A DNA stretch of 64,000 bases from positions 6,978-70,977 of the forward strand of contig NZ_DASPLO010000159.1 in assembly GCF_035627495.1 (NCBI RefSeq). The letters are read 5' to 3'. The position numbers were made by a program, and so were the translations under genes. This DNA is from Methylocaldum sp035627495 (lineage in GTDB: Bacteria; Pseudomonadota; Gammaproteobacteria; Methylococcales; Methylococcaceae). Shown here piece after piece: positions 54,334 to 63,886 of this stretch (positions within the stretch are counted from its first letter, which is position 1; each line of letters starts with the position of its first letter). A model generated the notes under the pieces. It ran no database searches. It worked only from the letters and a program-made list of their open reading frames with translations, and was not told where the DNA came from.

Positions 54334-57300
54334 TTATCCGCCGGAAATCTGGGCCAAACTGGCCAACAACGCGCCCCGTTCGCGACTGTAACCGGCGTGA
54401 TCCCGGAGTTGATCGGTGAACGATACGGTAGCGTCGGCCACATAGGCGCGGTTGCCGGGCCCATCCCAGAAAGCCTTCGGCGAGCCTTTGGGCTTGACGA
54501 CCACCTTGATGACCACCCTGTTGCCTTTGCCGTCGACCGCGGTGATCACGATCGTAGCCGTTTTGTCGGCCCCCTCCAGCACTTTTATAGCGCCCGTGTC
54601 GGGATCGAATTGGATCCAGGAGGGTAATGCGTCACCGTTTTCCTGAGCGGCGTCGAACTGGATTCCCGCAGCGGTGTCCAGGTTGGCGAGTGCATCGGAC
54701 GGTAGGCCGATAGTGCCGCCCGCCGCGGTTTCGGTAGCGAAGGCGTAGACCGCTGCGACATTTTGCCGGCCGCTCGATCCGCTACTGAAGCCGCTGCTGG
54801 AATCACTGCCAATGGCGTTTGTGCCAAATCCGCTGTCCGATCCGTCGCTGCTGCCGATGCCATCGCCAAATCCCCCGCCCACGCCGCCGAGGGCATCCGC
54901 GGATGATAGGGTAAGCACGCCCCCCTCCATGGCTTGACGATCGGTAGAGACGGCGCCGTTAAATTCCACAATCTGAACAGAGTTAGTCTGAACAGCGTTG
55001 CTGGCGACCTGTCCCGCCCGCACGGTGATGTGCAGGGTATAGCTTTCGGTGCTGGAGTTCTTGCCATCACTGACTTTGAAAACGAGCGCCACTTGCGCCG
55101 GTGCCGTCGCGTCTTGAGGAAGGAAGGCTAATTTCCCGGCAACGAGATCAGAGGCATGGATGGTTTGTCCCACCGTTACGTCGCTGCCGTTCAACGTCAA
55201 CCTGCCGCTCGCGGGCAAACCGGTCACGATGATGCTGTCCAGCGGATCGTCGTCCGCGTCAGCGAAGAGGAAATCTTGCAGGCCGAGCGTGCGGACTTGT
55301 CCTCCCGTGACTTCGATGCCGTCGTTAGCCCCGGTCGGCAGGTCGTTCACCGCTTGGACCGTGAGGGCAATGCTGCCGCTGTCGGTCTTGGGTCCGCCGG
55401 AACCGCTGTTGCCCTGGTCGGTCACCTGGATGGAAAGGGTGTCGGACCCGTTGTAATTCGTGTTGCCGCGGTAGACGAGCGTGGATAGAGCGGCGTTGAT
55501 ATCGGTTAGGGTACCGGTAAAGATCATGGTCGCATCGGCGGTGCCGTCGCCGGTGGCGAAGGTAAGCCCAGAAGCGGAAGCGAGCGTAATCACCCCATGA
55601 CCGGCGCTCATCGTCACTCGCACCGTCCCCGATCCCGCGTCCATATCGCTTATGGAAACTCCGGCAATGGTGAGGTTGGTATCCTCGTTCACCGCTTGGC
55701 TGCCGGGTACCGATATGGCCGGCGCGTCGTTGGCCGCGGCAACACTGAGCGAACCGGCCGACGTGCCGCTGGAAAAGGCGGTAGTGTCGCCATGACTTGT
55801 GGTGTCGACGCGGCTGCCGACGGTGCCGCTGGTTCGGTCCCAGGCACGGAAGGTGAGGGTCGCGGTTTCTCCGTTCTGGTTGTCCGGCACATAGCGAATC
55901 CAACTGCCGGCGTCGAGTAACAGCGATTGGCTGGATGACATGGCGCCGAATGCGGTCCAGGCGCCGTTCGCACCGTCGGTGGAGTCGGTGGAGTACTGCC
56001 ACGCGCCATTGCCGGTCGCCCCGGTCACGGCGACGCCGGGAGTCGCACCGGTGTCGGGATCACCATAGGTGAGGCCACCGATGACCGTCGAGACCCGCAC
56101 GCCCGTAGTCGGGGTGTTTTCGTCCGTTCCCGCGAAGGTGTAAGTGCCCGCCACGCTCGGCGCGTCGTTGATCGAGGTGGCGGTCACCTGGGTGGTGCTG
56201 TTTGCCGTGCCATTGACGGTACCGTCGTTGGGGGTCAGGGTGAACTGGGTGACCACAGTGCCGCCCGACGCCACGTGATTGGCGGTCGGGGTGAATACCA
56301 GCCCCTGCAATCGGCTGGTCAACGTGGCGGCATCAGTCGCACCGAGCGTGTAGTTACCGGCGCTCCCGGTCAACCCGGTTCCCGCCAGGGTTCCGTTGGC
56401 GGCGGTGTAAGCAATCGTAACGCTGACGTTGTCGTTGTCCGCGTCGCTGATCGTCACCTGGCTGAACGGCTGGATGGTGGCGTTATCGTCGACCGCACCA
56501 TTAGCGGTGAAAGTGCCCCCTAGCGCGGGGGCGCTGTTGGTGGTTACCGTGATGGCGAAAGCCTTTTCGAAGGCGTTGCCGGCGGCATCGGTGGTGCGAA
56601 TGCGCACCGAGCGGGACCCGACGGACAGGCTGGCGGGGTCGTTGGCGCGTAGCGTGTCGCCAATGATGTTGAACGAGGCGTTGTCGGTCGAGCCGGCACC
56701 CGACACCAGGGTGTAGGTAAAGCCGTCGCCGCTGGTGGCATCGGTGGACGACAAGGTGCCGACGGTGGCATCGGCTCCCGCGTTGGTCTGCACGCTGCTG
56801 CCGGACAGCGCCATATCGGTCGGCGTGTGGGCGTTGACGGCATCGGCAGCCTGGCTGATCGCGGTGGCGTAGGCGGTGCTCTGGTTGCCGGCGGTATCCT
56901 GCAAGACCAGGCTGACCGGGATGTCGCTGCCTGCCGCCACGTCGGCGCCGCCTTCGCTGACGGTGAACGTGGCGGTGTAGCTGGTGTTGCCTTGCTTGGC
57001 CAGGTTCGACAGGGTGAAGCCGCCGATGGAGCCGGAGACCAGGGTGTAATTGTCGCTGTCGCTGGCCACGGTGATAGTGGCGGTCACCGTGTCCCCCACT
57101 TTCATCGTGGCGTCGGGAATCGTTACCGCGCTGATGACAGGGGCGGTCGTGTCGATGACCAGGGCTTTGTTGGCACCCAGCGAATTGGCCGCCCCCGGCG
57201 TGGCCAAGGTCGGCACGGCGTCGTTGCCGGCGGCGTCCCGGATGGTGCCGCCGTTGAGGGCCAGCGCGGTGGTATTGAGATAATCCAGGTCGGCGCTGGT

Positions 57301-60300
57301 GTCGCCCGCCTGCACCGTGTAGTTGAAGGTCAGCGTGTTGGTCCCGCTGCCGCCGGCGTAGCCGACGGTGCGGTCAGTGGCCCCCGTCTCCAGAGTCAGT
57401 TGCGGCGTGCCGGTCACCGTCACCGCTTCGCTGAATTGCACGGTGACGGCGATGATGTCGCCCGCCTTGTAGCTGCCGTTGGCGGTGGTGGACGAAACGC
57501 CGCTCACCGTCGGCGCGATTCCGTCCACCAGAACGGCCGTAGTGCTGCCGACACTGTTCAGCGTCACCGTCATGTCGTTGCCGGCGGCGTCCTTCAGCGT
57601 TCCGCCGTTGGCCGACAGCGCGCCGACCGCAATGCCGGTGGTGTCCAGAGTGCCCGCGGCGACGGTGTGGCGGAACACCAGCGCGCTGGAACCACTGCCG
57701 GACAGGTAGTTGGCATAGACCGTACCGCCGGTATCCAGCGTCAGCGCGATGCGCGGCGTGCCGCCGCCAGTGGCGACGGTAACGGCTTCCGAGGTGTTGA
57801 CCGTGAAATCCAGGTTGTCGCCGGCTTTGTAGGTGCCGTTGGCCGGCACGACGACACTGCTCACGGTCGGCGCGACTCCGTCCACCAATACGCCGGTCAG
57901 GGTGGGCGCGGTGAAGCTCAGGGTGGCGTCGTTGGCGGCGGCATCCTTGATCGTGCCGCCGTTGAGATCGATCGCTGCGGCGGACAGCGCGATGCCGTCG
58001 CCGTCGAGCTCGCCCGCGCCCACGGTGTACTCGAACTTGAGCGACGTAGTGCTCGAAATCCCGCTGTTGTAGGTGGCGTAGACCGTCTGGCTGCTGCCCG
58101 ACAGCGTGAGCGCCAGCCGCGGTGTGCCGGTCACCGTCACCGCTTCCGAGGCGGCCGCAGTAAACGTCAGCGTGTCGCCGGTCTTGTAGCTGCCGTTGCT
58201 TGGCGCCGTGACCGTGAAGGTCGGCGCCACGTCGTCGACGACGGTGATGGTAACCGCCTCTTCGTAGGCGAGGCTTCCGGCGCCATTGTCGGTGGCGCGG
58301 AGGCGCGCGCTGTACGTTCCCGCGGTGAGTGCCCCGGCGCCGATCCGCAGTTCGTTCCCGCTGATTGTGAAGGAGCCGTTGTTCGTGTCGCCGATGCCGG
58401 CGATGAGGGAGAAGGTGTGGGTCTGCCCCGAGTCCGGGTCCGCCGCCGTGAGGGTCGCAACCGTCGCTCCGGCGCTCGCCGCCGACAGATTGATCGAGGT
58501 GGCGCTGAACGAAATGTCCGTGGGCGCTTCGTTGACGTTGTTCAGATTGATGGTCACCGTCCTGGAGTCGTCGGCACCGGTGTCGCCGTCTTCGTCGTCC
58601 ACCGCAACGGTGAGGGTAAACGTCGGATTGGTCTCGTAGTCCAGCGCGGCGCTGTTCGCCACCGTGATCTCGCCGGTGCTGCCGTTGATGGCGAAAGCGC
58701 CGCCGGTGTTGCCGCCGGTGATGCTGAAAATCAGACCGTTGGTGTCGCCGGTCGCCGCTACCGTGCCGATGGACGTGGCATTGGCACTGTTTTCGGCGAT
58801 GTTGAAGGTTTGCCCGGCGGTGATGGCCGGATTGACGTCGCTCACCGTGACGGTAAACGTGTCGGTAGCCGTCAGCCCACCGCCGTCGGTCACGGTCAGG
58901 GTAATCGTCGCGCTGCCGGCGTTATTGCCGGCGGGCGTCACCGTCACCGTGCGGTTCGCACCCGAACCCCCGAATACGATGTTGCCGTTCGGAATCAGCG
59001 CGGTGTTGCTGGAACTTCCGGCGACGATCAGGCTGCCGACCGCCGTCTCGGCATCGCCGACGGTGAACGCCAGCGATCCGGTGTTGCCGTTCTCGTTGAT
59101 GGTCTGGTTGGCGACGTCGGAAATGGTGGGGTTAGTGTTGGACGTCCAGGTGCTGTCCGCCGTGCCGGCATTGGCGAGATTCTCGCCGCCGGTGTTGCTT
59201 CCGGCGCCATCGCTGCCGGCACTGTTCCCATTTTGGTTATTACCGCCCTTGCCACCGGCGCCGTAATTGGCGTTGTCGGTCCCGGTGAGATCGACCGTAC
59301 TGCTCTCGTACTTGAAAGTACCTTTGTTCCAGATGCCGCCGACGCCGATGCCGCCGTTGGCGGCATTGACGGTGTTGCTGGAACCGGCACCGCCGCCGCC
59401 AGCCCCCAGGTTATTGGCGACCGTGGTGTTGGCCATGTAGACCGTGGCTCCGGCGGCAATGTACATGCCGCCGGCGGCATGGCCGCCCTGTCCGATCGAC
59501 GCCGCCTGCGAAGCGCCGGCGCCAGCGCCGCCGCCGCCGATGGTCACGCCGCCGGTACCGGCCGTGCCGCCGTTGCCCCCGGCGGAAAAACCGCTTGCAG
59601 TCGAACCGCCCGCACCGCCGGTGGCGCTACCGCCCTTACCGGCCTGGGCTACATACGCATAGTATCCGCCGGTGCCGCCCGTACCAGCTACCCCGTTCGC
59701 TCCCGAATAGGAGGCATTGTACGCGCCGCCGTTGCCTCCCCCCTTGCCGCTGAAACCGCCGCCGCCACCGCCGCCATAGCCGTAGCCCGAGCCGCCGCCG
59801 TTGCCGCCGCCGCCGGCCGCGACATTGCCCGTTATCACCGAATGGTTGATGGTAACCGTACCCCCGGAGACGAGAATCCCGGCGCCCAGGGCATCGCCGC
59901 CGGCAAGACTGTTGTAACTGCCGCCGTCTCCGGAGACAAGGCCCTTGGTGACGGTCAGTCCGTCCAGGCTGACGGTGCCGCTGGTGACAGTCAGCACACG
60001 GCTGTTGTAATCGGCGTCCAAGGTCACATCGGGGGTGCCGTTGTCGTCGAGGTCGCCGTCAATCGTCAGATTTTTATTGACGGTGAGTTCGCCGGAGGTG
60101 AGGGTTATGGTCATCCCGGCATTGAAAGTAATGGTGTCGCCGGCAATGGCCGAGGAAATCGCGTTGCGCAGACTTCCCGCCCCGCTGTCGGCATTGCTGG
60201 TGACGGTGATGATCGCCAAATCGTGGCCATAGGCATCCGTTGCCGTCGCCGAGAACGGCGCGGCCGCTTCGATGGAAGCGGTGGCGATTTCCAACGCCCA

Positions 60301-60981
60301 GTCGCCGCTCGCGCCGGTGCGGTCGTCGGACGCCGCTACGTCCGCACCGGTCAAGCGCGCAAGCTCGGACACGAAGGCAACGCCCTGTTCGCCGGCGGCG
60401 GTGTTGCAGGCGTAAATCAGGATATCGCCGGTTTCTTTCAGGGACTGGCCGATAGATGCCAAGGTGTCGGCGTGATCGGCTAAATTCGAACCGTTCAAAT
60501 AGGTCCCGCCAAGCCAAAGATCGCCCTCCGAACCGTGGGCGACAACATAGACCGCGTCCAAACCGGAATGGCCGGCGAGATAGCCGGCCATTTGCTGAAG
60601 GCCGTCCTGTTGGGCGTCCAGGCGAACGATCTCCACGCCGGAATCGATGCCGGCCAAGAGAGACGATACATCCTGGACGCGCGAATCGATAAAGAGCACG
60701 GAAGCGAAGGGCTGGGCGGCTTCGCCGGAATCCGGCGTTTCGGAACTTGCTTCGGGCTCGGGTTGTTGATCGGTATTCTCGGCGTGGGAAGCGGTATCGA
60801 CGGCTTCCGCCTCGGCTGTCTGAGTTGCGGCATCGGCGGCCGTGGCCGCCGCCGCACCGTCGAACATCATGCGGGGCTCCAGGGCAAACGCGTAAAGGCC
60901 CGGCGACTCACGGGGAAACGTTTCCGTCGAATGGTCGTGCCGGGCGGCCCGCCCGCGGGTGAAACGTTCGAATATTCCCAT
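54334..60981 (-). CDS. Giant LEPR/DUF4347 surface or secreted protein with Ig-like and cadherin-like repeats
   Basis: 2215 residues. The N terminus has the LEPR motif YAFALEPRMMFDGAAA (30-45), then a DUF4347 domain (about 93-255) with VYVVAHGSEGD (H149-G150) and ILIYACNTAAG (C192). Next come a beta-helix-like segment (ITVTSNADSGAGSLRNAISS), a very Gly-rich block (about 385-560), cadherin-like repeats, four Ig-like repeats beginning APTFTV, APTVSS, APTVSG and APVISA with YKxGD motifs, more cadherin/VCBS-type repeats, and a Ser/Gly stretch before the C-terminal region. No classic signal peptide and no RTX nonapeptides are seen, so export by the adjacent adaptor/TolC genes is the likely route. 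Repeats suggest adhesion or matrix function. Confidence 0.88.
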   Translation of the reverse strand: MGIFERFTRGRAARHDHSTETFPRESPGLYAFALEPRMMFDGAAAATAADAATQTAEAEAVDTASHAENTDQQPEPEASSETPDSGEAAQPFASVLFIDSRVQDVSSLLAGIDSGVEIVRLDAQQDGLQQMAGYLAGHSGLDAVYVVAHGSEGDLWLGGTYLNGSNLADHADTLASIGQSLKETGDILIYACNTAAGEQGVAFVSELARLTGADVAASDDRTGASGDWALEIATASIEAAAPFSATATDAYGHDLAIITVTSNADSGAGSLRNAISSAIAGDTITFNAGMTITLTSGELTVNKNLTIDGDLDDNGTPDVTLDADYNSRVLTVTSGTVSLDGLTVTKGLVSGDGGSYNSLAGGDALGAGILVSGGTVTINHSVITGNVAAGGGGNGGGSGYGYGGGGGGGFSGKGGGNGGAYNASYSGANGVAGTGGTGGYYAYVAQAGKGGSATGGAGGSTASGFSAGGNGGTAGTGGVTIGGGGAGAGASQAASIGQGGHAAGGMYIAAGATVYMANTTVANNLGAGGGGAGSSNTVNAANGGIGVGGIWNKGTFKYESSTVDLTGTDNANYGAGGKGGNNQNGNSAGSDGAGSNTGGENLANAGTADSTWTSNTNPTISDVANQTINENGNTGSLAFTVGDAETAVGSLIVAGSSSNTALIPNGNIVFGGSGANRTVTVTPAGNNAGSATITLTVTDGGGLTATDTFTVTVSDVNPAITAGQTFNIAENSANATSIGTVAATGDTNGLIFSITGGNTGGAFAINGSTGEITVANSAALDYETNPTFTLTVAVDDEDGDTGADDSRTVTINLNNVNEAPTDISFSATSINLSAASAGATVATLTAADPDSGQTHTFSLIAGIGDTNNGSFTISGNELRIGAGALTAGTYSARLRATDNGAGSLAYEEAVTITVVDDVAPTFTVTAPSNGSYKTGDTLTFTAAASEAVTVTGTPRLALTLSGSSQTVYATYNSGISSTTSLKFEYTVGAGELDGDGIALSAAAIDLNGGTIKDAAANDATLSFTAPTLTGVLVDGVAPTVSSVVVPANGTYKAGDNLDFTVNTSEAVTVATGGGTPRIALTLDTGGTVYANYLSGSGSSALVFRHTVAAGTLDTTGIAVGALSANGGTLKDAAGNDMTVTLNSVGSTTAVLVDGIAPTVSGVSSTTANGSYKAGDIIAVTVQFSEAVTVTGTPQLTLETGATDRTVGYAGGSGTNTLTFNYTVQAGDTSADLDYLNTTALALNGGTIRDAAGNDAVPTLATPGAANSLGANKALVIDTTAPVISAVTIPDATMKVGDTVTATITVASDSDNYTLVSGSIGGFTLSNLAKQGNTSYTATFTVSEGGADVAAGSDIPVSLVLQDTAGNQSTAYATAISQAADAVNAHTPTDMALSGSSVQTNAGADATVGTLSSTDATSGDGFTYTLVSGAGSTDNASFNIIGDTLRANDPASLSVGSRSVRIRTTDAAGNAFEKAFAITVTTNSAPALGGTFTANGAVDDNATIQPFSQVTISDADNDNVSVTIAYTAANGTLAGTGLTGSAGNYTLGATDAATLTSRLQGLVFTPTANHVASGGTVVTQFTLTPNDGTVNGTANSTTQVTATSINDAPSVAGTYTFAGTDENTPTTGVRVSTVIGGLTYGDPDTGATPGVAVTGATGNGAWQYSTDSTDGANGAWTAFGAMSSSQSLLLDAGSWIRYVPDNQNGETATLTFRAWDRTSGTVGSRVDTTSHGDTTAFSSGTSAGSLSVAAANDAPAISVPGSQAVNEDTNLTIAGVSISDMDAGSGTVRVTMSAGHGVITLASASGLTFATGDGTADATMIFTGTLTDINAALSTLVYRGNTNYNGSDTLSIQVTDQGNSGSGGPKTDSGSIALTVQAVNDLPTGANDGIEVTGGQVRTLGLQDFLFADADDDPLDSIIVTGLPASGRLTLNGSDVTVGQTIHASDLVAGKLAFLPQDATAPAQVALVFKVSDGKNSSTESYTLHITVRAGQVASNAVQTNSVQIVEFNGAVSTDRQAMEGGVLTLSSADALGGVGGGFGDGIGSSDGSDSGFGTNAIGSDSSSGFSSGSSGRQNVAAVYAFATETAAGGTIGLPSDALANLDTAAGIQFDAAQENGDALPSWIQFDPDTGAIKVLEGADKTATIVITAVDGKGNRVVIKVVVKPKGSPKAFWDGPGNRAYVADATVSFTDQLRDHAGYSRERGALLASLAQISGG

Positions 60982-61042
60982 CGTCTTCTCCTCTTGGCTC
61001 TTTGCGCTGAACGGCGGCGTTAATCACTTGCCCGGTTCGGTC

Positions 61043-61924
61043 TCAAGTGTTTTGGGGTCGGGCTTGGCTCGCCTGCCCGGCTTCGGATTTCGCCGAGATC
61101 ACATTGGCCCGGCTTCGGCCAAGGTCTGTCCAAAAGGATAGCTGAGCGTATTGCTCGAACAGATCCGGCGGCAAAATCGTCGCGCGGGTCCGCATGCCCA
61201 CCTCGGGACGCACGGTATGCAAGCCACGCATGCCCAAGGCCGAATCGAAATCGGGGGCTTCGTAGCAGACATTCTGGAAGTCATGCTCGAACTCCGGTTC
61301 GCCGACGAATCGATAAATGAGCGGTAATACCCGTTGAGGGGCCTGGGCCAGCAATTCGTAATCGACCACTAGCAAGGATCCGGCTTGCTCGCCATAGAAC
61401 GCCTCCTTCAAAGCCGACCAGGCGAACCCCACCAGGCGGTTGCGTTGGGCCAGCGTTTCCACCCGGCTGTAAACGGTGTTTCGCTCCGCGTCGTCGATGA
61501 ACAAACGAGTGTTTTCGAAAGGGTCGGCGCGGTACAGGCGTTCGATGCTGTCCATGATCCAGCCGACATTGCGCACGCAGGCGATCACTTTCGCATCGGG
61601 GAAAAGGTCGAGCAGCGCCGGGAGTTTGCTGCACCAAAGCCGGCTGGTGTCGAAAATGACCGTTTTGTCGGTCTGGTCGGCGTAGTAGCTCTCGAAAACG
61701 CCGCGCAGCAATCGGCGGCGCTGTTCGGTGGTCACCACCGGCCCCCATTCGCTGCCGGCGCTCACTTGGTTGAGCATGGCGGTGAACAAGCTTCCCACCG
61801 GGCTGGCCATGCCCGCGTGAAACCGGGGATTCTGCCGCAGGATGGCGGCGAGCAGCGTGGACCCCGATCGGGGCAGGCCGGAAATGAAGTGGAAGCGTGG
61901 CAGCGTTTCAGGCGATGGGATCAT
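61043..61924 (-). CDS. Sulfotransferase family protein
   Basis: A 293-residue PAPS-dependent sulfotransferase-type protein. The 5'-phosphosulfate loop is at the N terminus (FHFISGLPRSGSTLLAAIL), and the 3'-phosphate-binding region in KVIACVRNVGWIMDSIERLY. Tail residues AQLSFWTDLGRSRANVI fit the cofactor lid. Its acceptor is unknown. It lies 61 bp upstream of the giant gene on the same strand, so it could modify that protein or its glycans; this is inference from position. Confidence 0.85.
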   Translation of the reverse strand: MIPSPETLPRFHFISGLPRSGSTLLAAILRQNPRFHAGMASPVGSLFTAMLNQVSAGSEWGPVVTTEQRRRLLRGVFESYYADQTDKTVIFDTSRLWCSKLPALLDLFPDAKVIACVRNVGWIMDSIERLYRADPFENTRLFIDDAERNTVYSRVETLAQRNRLVGFAWSALKEAFYGEQAGSLLVVDYELLAQAPQRVLPLIYRFVGEPEFEHDFQNVCYEAPDFDSALGMRGLHTVRPEVGMRTRATILPPDLFEQYAQLSFWTDLGRSRANVISAKSEAGQASQARPQNT

Positions 61925-62080
61925 GTCTTATTTTTTTACAGCGCTTGGCGAACTTCAGGGTGCCGACGGTGATGGTAGCGATGGCAAGATTCTCCCCTGC
62001 CGGGCCAAACAGTCTAGCATCGTTTCGATACCCAATCGCGGAACGGCTTTCGGACCCACAGGCGACCGGACATCGGCGGT

Positions 62081-62401
62081 TCAGCCGAAGCTGATCTGAT
62101 AGTGACGGGTATCGGGACCGCCCGGAGCTGAGGGGTGGAACAGGGGAGCGATCAGCAGCCCCTCGAACCGGCCGAGCACGGGATGTTCGACCATGTAGAT
62201 CCCCTGGGGAATCGCCGGTGCCGACGGCCTGCGAAACGCGAGGTTGAACGGCGTCCGGTGGGTGATGCTGGAGGCGAAATAATTCGGATGTTCCTTGGCT
62301 TCGATCAGTTCCAGGTCAACGCCGTTGCCCTCCGAGTCGGTGACCCGGAAGATCTGATTCACGGCCAGCGTAAAGACGGCGCAAGTAAGGTCGGCAAGCA
62401 T
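62081..62401 (-). CDS. DUF6916-type small protein
   Basis: A 106-residue soluble protein. ATG 62401 is preceded by GAAGGATACC, and gives the usual start LADLTCAVFTLAVNQIFRVT; the longer frame to 62473 was rejected. Blocks FNLAFRRPSAPAIPQGIYMV and HPVLGRFEGLLIAPLF match the family that commonly accompanies tail-collar (microcystin-dependent-type) proteins. Function unknown. It follows the tail-collar gene at 68 bp, on the same strand. Confidence 0.7.
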   Translation of the reverse strand: MLADLTCAVFTLAVNQIFRVTDSEGNGVDLELIEAKEHPNYFASSITHRTPFNLAFRRPSAPAIPQGIYMVEHPVLGRFEGLLIAPLFHPSAPGGPDTRHYQISFG

Positions 62402-62469
62402 GGGGGTATCCTTCGGCGGAAAGAACAGTAACAGTGCGCCGCGTCCGAATCCGGACGCGGCGCTATCGG

Positions 62470-63126
62470 TCACGGACGTGACGGGAAGATGCCTTGCATG
62501 GCGATGATGTAATTGAGAACGAGGTAGGGCTGCATATTATCGATCGTAACCGGCACGTTGACCGAAATCGGAATCGGCTGGCCGCTCCCGGTGTTGTCGA
62601 CGGTGACCGTGCCGCCGCTGGCCGGAACCGACACCGGGAACGGTTTCAGGGTTGTATTGGGATTGGCGGCACTGTAGATCTGAGCGTTCGGCTGGCCGCC
62701 GGGGCTCTGGGTCAGGCTCATCGTGCTGTCGGGAACATTGGTGGTCCCGGTCGTTCCACTGACCGCCGGAATCGCGATATTGATTGACGAACCATTGCCG
62801 CTGGGGCTGAAGGCCGCGGAGTGGTTATGGGCCGGCAGATTGTTAATGCCCACGGTTACGGCACCGGTTCCGGTGGCGTTGACGATCGCACTCGCAGAGC
62901 CGCCGATACCACCGATATTAGACATATTCGGGGAACCGACCGGCACCCGGTTCCGTAAGTCGGGAAGGGCGAACGTGGTCTGGCCGTTGCCGCCATAAGT
63001 GGTTCCGATTAAAGAGAAAAGCGCCGTGTTCTGCGAAATCGACAGCAAGGAGCCATCGCACAGAGCCCATCCCTGGGGAACCCAAGGTATCGGCCATAAA
63101 ATGATTTGTCCAAGTATTGGATCCAT
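62470..63126 (-). CDS. Phage tail collar domain protein (MdpB-type)
   Basis: A 218-residue protein with the N-terminal tail-collar domain (PILGQIILWPIPWVPQGWAL, CDGSLLSISQNTALFSLIGT, YGGNGQTTFALPDLRNRVPV). The rest is Gly/Ser/Thr-rich with LPAHNHSAAF, then a C-terminal YLVLNYIIAMQGIFPS, the usual end of microcystin-dependent-type proteins. Free-living bacteria often carry these away from prophages; no other phage gene is here. It is the first gene of the minus-strand group leading to the sulfotransferase and giant protein. Confidence 0.88.
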   Translation of the reverse strand: MDPILGQIILWPIPWVPQGWALCDGSLLSISQNTALFSLIGTTYGGNGQTTFALPDLRNRVPVGSPNMSNIGGIGGSASAIVNATGTGAVTVGINNLPAHNHSAAFSPSGNGSSINIAIPAVSGTTGTTNVPDSTMSLTQSPGGQPNAQIYSAANPNTTLKPFPVSVPASGGTVTVDNTGSGQPIPISVNVPVTIDNMQPYLVLNYIIAMQGIFPSRP

Positions 63127-63787
63127 ATGTAACCTTTATTTTTGTTGTTGAATTTGAGATCAAGACATTGCTTCTGATGCTGAACTGGTCTGTTATTCCG
63201 GTCTCCTCTGATCGTTGTCGTTTTTTTACTTGGAATGAATCCCCTATCCCGCGAGTCGCCCCGTGCCGAGCGGTAAATGGATTCGAGAGGACCGGCATCG
63301 GGAGTCCGGACCGCAGGCAGGCTGCGCCCATCGGGAATCGATGCGCCACGGGGTAGTCTGGTGTGCCTTTTTGGTTGCTGTAGTTAGGCCATGGGAATTC
63401 GAAGAAATAGCGTGCGCCGCGATGGAGGTTAGCCGTGCCGCCCCGATCCTTCGGCAATTCTAAAAAGCATAGCTCGCATTCGGATAAAGGGGAGATATTG
63501 CCCAGCGCAGTGACGAGACCATGTCGTGAAGCGCTGGTCCAGCGGGGTGTCCGCCACCGGCTAGGCCACGCCTGGAATCCGTTGCCGCTTTGAATTTCCG
63601 CCGCTGTTTGCTGTACGAGTTACGGGTGAGAAAGGCTGCGAATTCGCCAGCATCGATTTACATTTGAGGATGCCGATACATGGGGCGATGGAACAGGAGG
63701 GGAATCGTAGGCTGGAACGAGCGGAAGCGAATCCCGGCAACGGTCTGAAAATGCTGGGTTTCGTACCTCTACCCAGCCTACCGCGCT

Positions 63788-63815
63788 GATGCGGCTCCTA
63801 ACGTCGCCACATCCT
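63788..63815. repeat. REP-like hairpin, copy 3 (degenerate)
   Basis: GATGCGGCTCCTAACGTC followed by GCCACATCCTACGG, related to 32935 and 38034 with several changes. It is the only structure recognised in the 760-bp gap 63127-63886. Short open frames in that gap lack recognisable features, and no promoter for the tail-collar gene was identified with confidence. Confidence 0.45.
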
Positions 63816-63886
63816 ACGGTGATTTACGCTTATCCTTGCAAGTGCTTCAGCACCTCATCCAGCCCGCGTAGATACCGTCTTTCCAG

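Noticed and set aside
59300..59830. Gly-rich block of the giant protein as RTX calcium-binding repeats
   Set aside because: The block has GGxG runs but lacks the Asp of the GGxGxDxxx nonapeptide, so type I RTX secretion was not inferred from it.
56827..60483. A 1218-codon plus-strand open frame
   Set aside because: It lies entirely inside the giant minus-strand gene, whose translation shows recognisable domains and repeats. The plus frame is Gly/Arg/Val-rich with no motifs and results from high GC.
62470..63126. Prophage indicated by the tail-collar gene
   Set aside because: No integrase, capsid, terminase or other tail genes are nearby; this gene type is common outside phages.
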